A stretch of DNA of 64,000 nt from Muribaculaceae bacterium. Lineage in GTDB: Bacteria; Bacteroidota; Bacteroidia; Bacteroidales; Muribaculaceae. The stretch's first letter is position 1, and each line of letters opens with the position of its first letter. Location of the stretch: positions 186,001 through 250,000 of the forward strand of contig JAFLTW010000001.1 of the NCBI GenBank assembly GCA_022509085.1. The letters run 5' to 3'. A model generated the notes under the pieces. It was not told the DNA's origin and ran no database searches. It saw only the letters and a program-made list of their open reading frames with translations. Of the stretch, positions 36,516 to 43,612 are shown piece by piece. Made by a program: the position numbers and the translations under genes.

Positions 36516-36847
36516 TTCTTCTTCTTTTTAAAGAGGGAAAAAATCTTCTTGCCGGCGGTGAAGGCCGAGATGCCGAGCATTATGTAGTCGGCGTAGTTGA
36601 GTCCGCGGATCACCCTACCCACCATCGACTGTGGCGACATGCCCGAGAGGGGAGACTTGCCGTTGATTACGGGAATGCGTTTTTTCAGACTCTGGGTCTG
36701 CTGTACGGCCTTCTCCTTCAGAAACTCCCTCTTAAGCATGATAAGAGCGCGCTGGTAACGCAGCTCGTCGAGTGTATAGCCCTTGAAATTTTCTTCTTCG
36801 GCCGGAGCGGGTACACCACCCTTGTTGGTTTCGTCGGTCGTTTTCAT
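36512..36847 (-). CDS. Conserved small hypothetical protein of an envelope cassette
   Basis: This 111-residue protein has no signal peptide. It has a basic helical middle (YTLDELRYQRALIMLKREFLKEKA), a weakly hydrophobic segment near residues 85-100 (DYIMLGISAFTAGKKIFSLF) and a poly-Lys end. It is coupled to the holin-like gene (TAATG, one-base overlap) and to prmA (ATGA). Association with the upstream YqjE/holin-like membrane protein suggests a membrane-peripheral role; no family name is assigned. Confidence 0.75.
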   Translation of the reverse strand: MKTTDETNKGGVPAPAEEENFKGYTLDELRYQRALIMLKREFLKEKAVQQTQSLKKRIPVINGKSPLSGMSPQSMVGRVIRGLNYADYIMLGISAFTAGKKIFSLFKKKKK

Positions 36848-37197
36848 TATTTCTTAGGAGTTAGGAAGAGTTTGGTGATGAGTCTTGTGATGGGGTTCAC
36901 AACCAGGGGAATCCGAAGCAGGTAGAGACACCCGATCAGCAAAAGGAGAATACCGCCTACCGTGACGCATGCCAGCGCGTGAGGCATGAAGAGATTGAAA
37001 AGGTCGACCAGCGCAAAAGCAAAAACGATGAGAACGACCATAAACACGATGAAGAGGACAATGACAAGAATGAGGGTGGATAGCAGCACACTGAGTTTCT
37101 CAGCGGCTGTCAGTTTCAGATATTCAATCTCTACCGTGAGCCAGCTTTTCACCTCGCTCACAACGGATTTCATTTCATCTCCCACTTTATTTTCCAT
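36847..37197 (-). CDS. Phage-holin-like/YqjE-type membrane protein
   Basis: This 116-residue protein has a short amphipathic N-terminus and two long transmembrane stretches (roughly residues 38-70 and 75-95) of the DUF1469/holin_X type. It is not phage-related in this context: the neighbours are YtxH proteins and prmA, as in envelope-stress cassettes. The ATG at 37197 (MENKVGDEMKSVV) is preferred over an upstream in-frame start at 37224, which would lie in the terminator region. Confidence 0.8.
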   Translation of the reverse strand: MENKVGDEMKSVVSEVKSWLTVEIEYLKLTAAEKLSVLLSTLILVIVLFIVFMVVLIVFAFALVDLFNLFMPHALACVTVGGILLLLIGCLYLLRIPLVVNPITRLITKLFLTPKK

Positions 37198-37202
37198 ATA
37201 AC

Positions 37203-37260
37203 AAAAAATAGTTGCCCCCGCCAATAGGTCGCATCCTCATGGACAGAATGGCGGGGGTAA
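37203..37260 (-). terminator. Terminator after the second YtxH gene
   Basis: An 11-12-bp stem built around CCCCCGCC (37215-37222) and GGCGGGGG (37250-37257) with a 27-base loop, followed on the minus strand by T-rich sequence (37203-37210). It separates the YtxH pair from the holin-like gene. Confidence 0.7.
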
Positions 37261-37273
37261 TACAGTTAAAAAT

Positions 37274-37462
37274 TTATTCGCCCGTGAGTTCAGCAACGAG
37301 AGCATCAACCTCGTCATCGCTAATCTTCAGACCCTTCTTCTTGATAATGCGGCAGAGGCGTTTGCGAATATCCTCACCCTTTTCGGGAGCGAAAAGAAGC
37401 GCGGAACCGCAACCTACAATAGCACCACCCAGAAATGCGAAAATCAAAGCTTTGGCATTCAT
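37274..37462 (-). CDS. YtxH-domain protein, paralogue 1
   Basis: This 62-residue protein has an N-terminal glycine-rich transmembrane helix (ALIFAFLGGAIVGCGSALLF) followed by APEKGEDIRKRLCRIIKKKG, the YtxH signature. A start at 37501 would add 13 residues overlapping the neighbouring gene, so the ATG at 37462 is used. It is a paralogue of the gene 13 bases upstream. YtxH proteins are small inner-membrane proteins linked to general stress in Firmicutes; their role here is unknown. Confidence 0.85.
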   Translation of the reverse strand: MNAKALIFAFLGGAIVGCGSALLFAPEKGEDIRKRLCRIIKKKGLKISDDEVDALVAELTGE

Positions 37463-37475
37463 CTTGTTTGCGATA

Positions 37476-37676
37476 TTATACGTTTTCCAATTGTTCTTCA
37501 ATCTCGTCTACGAGCTCTTCCATCTTGCTCTTCTTCAAGCAGATGCCTTTTTCCTTGAGAACCTTGAGTATTTTGCTACGAGTGTCGCTTCCTTTTTCGG
37601 GAGCAAGAAGCAGACCTACTGCGGCGCCGGCCACGGCACCACCAATCACTGCACAGATTACGTGTAAGGGTTTCAT
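37476..37676 (-). CDS. YtxH-domain protein, paralogue 2
   Basis: This 66-residue protein has a glycine/alanine-rich membrane helix (VICAVIGGAVAGAAVGLLL) then APEKGSDTRSKILKVLKEKG. It aligns along its whole length with the next gene, including the acidic C-terminal helix (MEELVDEIEEQLE against DEVDALVAEL). Tandem duplication is the simplest explanation. Confidence 0.85.
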   Translation of the reverse strand: MKPLHVICAVIGGAVAGAAVGLLLAPEKGSDTRSKILKVLKEKGICLKKSKMEELVDEIEEQLENV

Positions 37677-37742
37677 AATTGTTCGATTTTATTGGTTTAT
37701 CTTTTTTCTTTATAAACATAACGGGGAATGTTTTTGTTCATT

Positions 37743-37803
37743 ATAAGACCCCACAAATTAAACTGTAGTCTAACCTCAATAAGACACCCGAAATTAAACT
37801 ATA
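37743..37803. repeat. Two imperfect 25-bp direct repeats
   Basis: Copies at 37743-37767 and 37779-37803 share 21 of 25 positions around a core AATTAAACT, 36 bases apart start to start. They lie in the 211-base spacer between divergent genes. The arrangement could be a paired operator or, by analogy with the multiple terminal repeats of IS21-family elements, a relic IS end. No transposase is nearby. Confidence 0.6.
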
Positions 37804-37813
37804 AGGAGAAAAG

Positions 37814-37845
37814 CTTGTCAATTAGTTAACTTTTTATTATCTTTA
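37814..37845 (+). promoter_or_regulatory. Putative promoter of the Trp/Gly-rich exported protein gene
   Basis: CTTG (37814-37817), 20 bases, TATCTTTA (37838-37845; seven of eight matches to TAnnTTTG). It leads to the ATG at 37889. Confidence 0.4.
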
Positions 37846-37888
37846 CAAGCAATTTCTAACGCACAACTCAAACGAAAGGGGACGCCAT

Positions 37889-39235
37889 ATGAAAAAAGCC
37901 ATACTTCTAAGCATAGCTTTCCTGACCATAGCCACGGGTATGAAAGCATACGAATATGAGGATGACATCTACTACAATCCCAAAAAGACATCCTCGGCAA
38001 ATACAACCTCCAAGCAAAAAAACAAAGGAGGGCAATATATTGTGGACTTCGAGACCATAGACGTAGACGAATACAACCGCCGCGGACAATATTACTACTC
38101 CCCGGTGGACACCATCGGCACCTATATCGAAAACGAGCCTGACTTTGTCTATACCACACAGATACAGAAATATTACAATCCGACGATCGTGACTGACAAC
38201 GCCGACGTGCTCGCCGATGTGCTCGACAACTCATACGGCAACGTCGACATCATCATCAATTATGACGGTGTGCCGAGTTTCTCGCCATGGTATTCCTACT
38301 CCTGGCCCTACTATACCTACACAAATTGGTATAGCCCCTGGAGCTGGAGCTTCAACATAGGCCCCTTCGGCTGGAGCGTAGGCTGGAACAGCTGGTGGAA
38401 CTGGGGTCCGTCATGGAGCTGGAACTGGGGGCCGTCGTGGGGCTGGGGACCCTCATGGAGCTGGGGCTGGGGTGGACCCGGATGGCGCCCCGGCTGGGGA
38501 CCCGGATGGGCATGGCGACCCGGTCACGGACCTGGTTGGGGACCCGGACATGGTCCTAACCACGGTTGGAGACCCATGGCAACGTACAGCCCCGGCGGAA
38601 GAGCGCCTTTCGGTGGCGGAAGCTATGGCGGTGGCCACGCTTCCAACTACAACGGCGCCGGCCATAACTCAGGCGGCAATGTGGGAGGCTTCGGCAGCGG
38701 GCAACCAAATAAGAGAGGTCAGGCTGGAGTAGGCAGCAATGCCGCCAACGCAACCCGACCCAGCATCGGCACCAACGGCAGGAGAGGAAGTTCTTCGTCG
38801 GGTGCGGTCTCAACCCCGACAAGAGGTAACGGTAGCAACAACCGCACGTCAGTGTCGGGAACCGTTCGACCCGCCACTCAGGGCCAGAAACCCTCTTCGG
38901 CCACTACGGCCCGTCCTGTAACGACAACCCCGTCGAAGGGTAATGCCAAGAGTAACGCACCCTCAACCAACCGCAACACCAACACCAGGGTGACAACCAA
39001 CAGCGGCAGCGGTTCAAGCAGCAGTGGTAGCTCTAACACCACAGCTCGCCCCACAAAGTCTTCTACCTCGACCTCTTCGGGGAGCAGGACCGGTAGCTCT
39101 CGCCCCTCATCCGGCAGCTATAACAGCGGCAGCCACTCCAGCGGCAGCAGCGGCCGATCAAGCGGCGGATTCAGCGGCGGCGGTCGCTCCGGTGGTGGCG
39201 GCGGTGGTGGTCGCTCCGGCGGCGGCAGAAGATAA
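37889..39235 (+). CDS. Exported Trp/Gly-rich low-complexity protein
   Basis: This 448-residue protein of unknown function has a signal peptide (KKAILLSIAFLTIATGMKAYE). Residues about 25-130 are ordinary and acidic/Tyr-rich. Residues about 130-230 are a striking Trp-Gly-Pro region with repeats such as WGPSWSW and GPGWGPGHGP. The rest, about 230-448, is Gly, Ser and Thr-rich and disordered, ending in a Gly-Arg tail. It precedes two outer-membrane barrel genes, so a cell-surface or periplasmic role is plausible. No domain is recognised. The stretch of aromatic repeats is not a frame artefact: no stop breaks it and the start is conventional. Confidence 0.8.
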   Translation: MKKAILLSIAFLTIATGMKAYEYEDDIYYNPKKTSSANTTSKQKNKGGQYIVDFETIDVDEYNRRGQYYYSPVDTIGTYIENEPDFVYTTQIQKYYNPTIVTDNADVLADVLDNSYGNVDIIINYDGVPSFSPWYSYSWPYYTYTNWYSPWSWSFNIGPFGWSVGWNSWWNWGPSWSWNWGPSWGWGPSWSWGWGGPGWRPGWGPGWAWRPGHGPGWGPGHGPNHGWRPMATYSPGGRAPFGGGSYGGGHASNYNGAGHNSGGNVGGFGSGQPNKRGQAGVGSNAANATRPSIGTNGRRGSSSSGAVSTPTRGNGSNNRTSVSGTVRPATQGQKPSSATTARPVTTTPSKGNAKSNAPSTNRNTNTRVTTNSGSGSSSSGSSNTTARPTKSSTSTSSGSRTGSSRPSSGSYNSGSHSSGSSGRSSGGFSGGGRSGGGGGGGRSGGGRR

Positions 39236-39329
39236 TGCACCGCGCATATTATCTGCTATTTCCCATTAACCGACCCTTTCACTTCAAGACTACAATACTT
39301 CGACCCAATTCACTTAACAGGACTATAAT

Positions 39330-41066
39330 ATGAAAAAGATAATATTGGCAACAGCAGGTTTGGTGGCGTCGGCCTCGGCATACTCACAGAGTGCCGTAGA
39401 CGCCTACCGACTGAGCCAGCCCGACATGAAGGGCACCGCACGGTATATGAGCATGGGCGGAGCCTTCGGAGCCTTGGGAGGCGACCTCTCGACCCTCTCC
39501 CACAATCCCGCCGGTATAGGCGTATACCGCAACAGTGAGGTAGGCTTTACCCTCGACCTGGACCTGCAGCACGCAGAGGCAACCCAGATGGGTATGAAAT
39601 ACAGCCTTAACCAGACGAAGTTTCTGCTCAACAACATGGGCTTCGTCTGGACACTCAGGCTCCCAAGCTCGTCGATACCCAACCTTAACGTAGGTTTCAC
39701 CTATAACAAGGACGTGTCATTCAACCGCCGTTACCGCGGAGGCATCAGCCTCAACAACTCTCTCTCCAACTACATCGCCGCCGTTACGACACAGGGCGGA
39801 TATACCGAGAGCCAACTGCTGGGAGACAACAACAACGACCCCTATAACCCCACAAACGGTTACGGAGCCCCCTGGCTTTCGATCCTGGGATATGACGGTT
39901 ATCTGATTTCAGACCAGCCGCTGCAGGGACAACCCAACACCCCCAACTATATCGGCCAGTGGGGGAGCAACACTTCCGGAATGGGTTATTTCGACGTGCA
40001 GGAATCGGGAGCCGTTGACGCCTACAACATTGCCCTCGGCGGCAATATCGCTAACGTGGTTTACTGGGGAATGGACTTCTCCATAACCCACATGAACTAC
40101 AGCCTTACGCCTCTCTGGTCGGAAAATCTCCAGAACGCGAGGGTTGGAGACGACAGGGGATTCATCAGCGAGATGCCGGCTCAGTGGACACTCAACAATT
40201 ACTACAATTGCTCAGGCACAGGCTTCAACTACAAACTCGGGTTTATCGTAAAACCGATCCAGGAATTCCGTCTCGGCTTCGCATTCGAGACCCCGACATG
40301 GTATAACCTCGGCGAGGCCTTCAGCGCCAATATCGATTACCTTTACAATGGCAAGGACTCCGGAAGCGTGCAGACCAACGGCGGCTACACCGGCACCAAC
40401 GATGTAAACTTCCGCACACCCTGGAAGATCAATGCAAGCGCCGCAGCCGTACTGTTCAACAGCCTCATACTCTCGGCTGAATATGAATGGACACAATATA
40501 AGAAGATGAAATATTCCGCCCCTACGCCCTGGGGCAACGACTACTGGTATGACTACGGTTGGGGTTACGACTACCCCTGGGACTACTGGTGGGCCAACAC
40601 ACCGCCCAACTACGATCCCTATCAGCCCAATCAGCCCGGACAATCACTCGACCAGTACTTTTACACCAATAACTCCATCAACGAGTATTACTGCAACACC
40701 AACACCTTCCGCTTCGGTGCGGAATATAGGGTGACTCCCCAGTTAAGCGTAAGGGCAGGCTACAGCTTCGTAAGTTCTCCGGTGAAGGAAACCACCAAAT
40801 TCTCCATGGTAGAGACCGCCGGCACGGTGCCTAACTACAGGCTTGACAACACCACCAACTACATAACTTGCGGACTCGGGTACAAGATCAAGAACTTCTA
40901 CGTAGACCTGGCATACGTTTACAAGCACATGAGCTCGACATACCATGCCTTCTCGCCGTGGTGGCCCGGCTCGAACACGAGCAACCAGCAACCTATACAA
41001 AGCCAGATATCCTCCCTCTCACTCAACAACAACCAGATAGTACTCTCGGCAGGATTCAAATTCTAA
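39330..41066 (+). CDS. OmpP1/FadL-family outer-membrane transport protein
   Basis: This 578-residue protein has a signal peptide (KKIILATAGLVASASAYSQ). The N-terminal RYMSMGGAFGALGGDLSTLSHNPAGIGVYR is the hallmark of OmpP1/FadL/TodX proteins, where the NPAG segment lies at the start of the barrel hatch. Alternating beta strands continue to the C-terminal aromatic (LSAGFKF). FadL proteins import hydrophobic compounds; in Bacteroidetes some are labelled hemin receptors without proof. It ends one base before the next gene. Confidence 0.88.
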   Translation: MKKIILATAGLVASASAYSQSAVDAYRLSQPDMKGTARYMSMGGAFGALGGDLSTLSHNPAGIGVYRNSEVGFTLDLDLQHAEATQMGMKYSLNQTKFLLNNMGFVWTLRLPSSSIPNLNVGFTYNKDVSFNRRYRGGISLNNSLSNYIAAVTTQGGYTESQLLGDNNNDPYNPTNGYGAPWLSILGYDGYLISDQPLQGQPNTPNYIGQWGSNTSGMGYFDVQESGAVDAYNIALGGNIANVVYWGMDFSITHMNYSLTPLWSENLQNARVGDDRGFISEMPAQWTLNNYYNCSGTGFNYKLGFIVKPIQEFRLGFAFETPTWYNLGEAFSANIDYLYNGKDSGSVQTNGGYTGTNDVNFRTPWKINASAAAVLFNSLILSAEYEWTQYKKMKYSAPTPWGNDYWYDYGWGYDYPWDYWWANTPPNYDPYQPNQPGQSLDQYFYTNNSINEYYCNTNTFRFGAEYRVTPQLSVRAGYSFVSSPVKETTKFSMVETAGTVPNYRLDNTTNYITCGLGYKIKNFYVDLAYVYKHMSSTYHAFSPWWPGSNTSNQQPIQSQISSLSLNNNQIVLSAGFKF

Positions 41067-41067
41067 G

Positions 41068-42426
41068 ATGAACAACATTACACTCAAATACCTCATCGCT
41101 CCGGTTTTGATAATCGGGGCGATAAGTGTGTCAAACGGAGCCACCCCCAAGAAGCGTACAGGGGAGGGGTTGAGAAGCAATTCTATGGTAGACATGCAGG
41201 AAGACTCCCTAAGGAGAAACCACAAGATAATCTACATAGACGGAAGGCCCGAAAACCCGCAGCAGGAATATGAAGATTCCCTCCGCCATATGATCGACAT
41301 GTTCTATTTCGACCAGTTCCGAAACTTCTCCGACCCCGCGGCCCCTTACTTCCTTTTCATGAGCAAGGACGCCCAGCTGGCTATGGGTGTGGGCGGTTGC
41401 GTAAGGATGAGAGGATGGTATGACTGGGGTGGGGCCATACCCGCCAACGGGTTTGCCCCCTACCTGATACCGATGGAGCCCGACCCCACAAACATGAAGA
41501 AATTCGGCACCACACCCTCCGGTTCTTCTCTATTCTTCCGTGTTATTGGCCGCAACAAGAAATTAGGCGACTATCAGCTCTACATCGAGGCTAACTTCAA
41601 CGGATATGGCGGCAAGGACTTTCACCTCAAGAAAGCCTACGCCACGCTCAACGACTGGACAGTGGGCTACGCACCCACCACATTCTCCGACCCGGCAGCC
41701 CTGCCCCCGACGGTAGACGCCTCAGGGCCCAACAACAAACTCTCGGCTACCTCCGTCCTGGTGAGATACCTGCACCCCTTCACCAACCGGTGGTCGATTG
41801 CCGTATCGCTCGAGACCCCCGCCTCCGGCATCAACGAATCGGAAAACACAAAGAAGGTGAGCGACTGGCTGCCCGACGCAGCCGCGTTCGTGCAATACAA
41901 CTGGGGAAGGAGCGAGCACGTTAGGCTGGCCGGCATCATACGGACGCTGGGCTATCGCGACCTACTGCAGAAGAAAAATTTCAACAAAATAGGTTGGGGC
42001 CTTCTGCTCTCTACAGTAGCGCATCCCATACCTGCAATGACCATCTACGGCAACGTATGCGGCGGCCAGGGATTCGAAAGTCTCTGCGCCGACCTCCAGA
42101 TAGGCAACTATGACCTCGTGGTGTCGCCAAACACCCCCGGCAAGATGTATGCACCCTGGGCTGTGGGCTGGAATCTCGGCCTGCAATACAACTTCCTACC
42201 CAATCTCTTCGCCTCCGTCAGTTTTTCCGAAAGCCGCTACCTGCCTGAGAAGGGCACCGACGGGAGCGAATACAAATGGGGCAACTTCATGGCTGTAAAC
42301 GTATTCTGGAATATAACACCCCGCATACAGACAGGCCTTGAATTCGACACCGGCGAGCGCAAGAACATCGACGGCAGGCACCGCAGGGCACAGCGTGTTG
42401 GCGCCATGGCACAGTTCTCTTTCTAA
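41068..42426 (+). CDS. DcaP-like outer-membrane porin
   Basis: This 452-residue protein has a hydrophobic N-terminal export signal and a periplasmic helix with charged residues (EDSLRHMIDMFYFDQF). A porin-like barrel follows (FFRVIGRNKKLGDYQLYIEANF, LKKAYATLNDWTVGYAPTTF) and ends in QFSF, the outer-membrane insertion aromatic. The order coiled segment then barrel fits the DcaP family. Substrate is unknown. It is probably cotranscribed with the FadL-like gene just upstream. Confidence 0.75.
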   Translation: MNNITLKYLIAPVLIIGAISVSNGATPKKRTGEGLRSNSMVDMQEDSLRRNHKIIYIDGRPENPQQEYEDSLRHMIDMFYFDQFRNFSDPAAPYFLFMSKDAQLAMGVGGCVRMRGWYDWGGAIPANGFAPYLIPMEPDPTNMKKFGTTPSGSSLFFRVIGRNKKLGDYQLYIEANFNGYGGKDFHLKKAYATLNDWTVGYAPTTFSDPAALPPTVDASGPNNKLSATSVLVRYLHPFTNRWSIAVSLETPASGINESENTKKVSDWLPDAAAFVQYNWGRSEHVRLAGIIRTLGYRDLLQKKNFNKIGWGLLLSTVAHPIPAMTIYGNVCGGQGFESLCADLQIGNYDLVVSPNTPGKMYAPWAVGWNLGLQYNFLPNLFASVSFSESRYLPEKGTDGSEYKWGNFMAVNVFWNITPRIQTGLEFDTGERKNIDGRHRRAQRVGAMAQFSF

Positions 42427-42448
42427 TTTCGTATCCGATATCAAAAAA

Positions 42449-43612
42449 ATGGATCAACCTACCAACATACAACCCTCCGGCAGCCAATCCACATCCGGAA
42501 TTCAGAATTCCAGATCCCAACCCTCCGGCAGTCAGCATCCCAAGAAAGCTCAGGACGGCCTGCACAAGGCACTCGACATAGTGGGTAAGGTGTGCAAGAT
42601 AGTGCTGCCCATGGGCATCAGCGCCGTGCTCGTGATCTGGCTGTTCCACAAGGTAAACATACAGGAGATAAAGACCGTGCTCCACAACGGAGTGAGGTTT
42701 GAGTTCATCGCCATGATGATGTTTTTCACGATGCTCTCCTACATAATCCGCGGTATACGCTGGGGTATCCAACTCAGGGCGGCCGGCGTCCCGCGTATGA
42801 GCCCAGTAGCCGAGAGTGTCTCCATATTCGGAGCCTACGCCCTTAACCTGCTGGTGCAATATCTCGGCGAGGCGTGGCGATGCATCTACGTGGCCCGCAA
42901 AGAGAAGGTAAAGATAGCCACCATAGTGGGCACCGACCTTGGCGACCGCGGGTCAGACCTGGTGATGATTCTGCTCATTCTGCTCCTGACGCTCTGCGTG
43001 GCGAGCCAGCAAATCCACCACTTCTTCGACCAGTATTCGCTCGGAAGGTTTCTGGAGCACCTCTTCGACAACTGGTGGCTCTACGCCATCATTATAGTGG
43101 TGTTCGGAGGCTTCATCCTGGCCGACAGGGAATGGGACAAGACCAAATTCTTCTCGGGCTTCAACCTCAGCTGCCGACGAATGTGGGATGGCTTCAAGGT
43201 GCTCTTCTTCATGAAAGGACGCTGGAACTACCTCTGGCTCACGATAGGAATCTGGGTTTGCTATTTCCTCGACACCTACCTCTGTTTCTTCGCATTCCCC
43301 TTCACCCGCGAACTGATAGCCACCCCGGGATCGGCCTACGGCCTCGTGCCCGGCCTGGTGGTCTTCATTTTCGGGTCCATGAGTATGGCTGTGCCCAGTA
43401 ACGGCGGCCTCGGTCCGTGGAACGTAGCCGTGATGTATGCCCTGATGCTCTACGGAGTGAGCTCAGCCAACGCGGCAGCCTATTCTCTCGTGGTGTGGGG
43501 CTTCCAGGCCATCATGATAATCGCGCTGGGTATATTCAGCGCCATCTACGTGATGCTCTCCAACGACAAAGCCAAGAAACGGGCACAGGAATTGCAAAAG
43601 CAATCCACATGA
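42449..43612 (+). CDS. LPG-synthase-like membrane protein (YbhN/UPF0104)
   Basis: This 387-residue protein has a Ser/Gln-rich cytoplasmic N-terminus of about 40 residues, in which a PSGSQ motif occurs twice, then about eight transmembrane helices. The conserved IRGIRWGIQLRAAGVP and LNLLVQYLGEAWRCIYVARKE segments match the lysylphosphatidylglycerol-synthase TM family. The aminoacyl-transferase domain is absent, so lipid flipping or export rather than lysylation is more likely. The ATG at 42449 is chosen; its stop overlaps uvrA (ATGA). Confidence 0.82.
   Translation: MDQPTNIQPSGSQSTSGIQNSRSQPSGSQHPKKAQDGLHKALDIVGKVCKIVLPMGISAVLVIWLFHKVNIQEIKTVLHNGVRFEFIAMMMFFTMLSYIIRGIRWGIQLRAAGVPRMSPVAESVSIFGAYALNLLVQYLGEAWRCIYVARKEKVKIATIVGTDLGDRGSDLVMILLILLLTLCVASQQIHHFFDQYSLGRFLEHLFDNWWLYAIIIVVFGGFILADREWDKTKFFSGFNLSCRRMWDGFKVLFFMKGRWNYLWLTIGIWVCYFLDTYLCFFAFPFTRELIATPGSAYGLVPGLVVFIFGSMSMAVPSNGGLGPWNVAVMYALMLYGVSSANAAAYSLVVWGFQAIMIIALGIFSAIYVMLSNDKAKKRAQELQKQST

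Noticed and set aside
36847-37197. Holin-like gene as a sign of a prophage
   Set aside because: Neighbours are YtxH genes and prmA; no phage structural, lysis or integrase gene is present.
43417-43608. A 64-codon N-terminal extension of UvrA
   Set aside because: It overlaps the membrane-protein gene in another frame; the ATG at 43609 gives the normal UvrA start and length.
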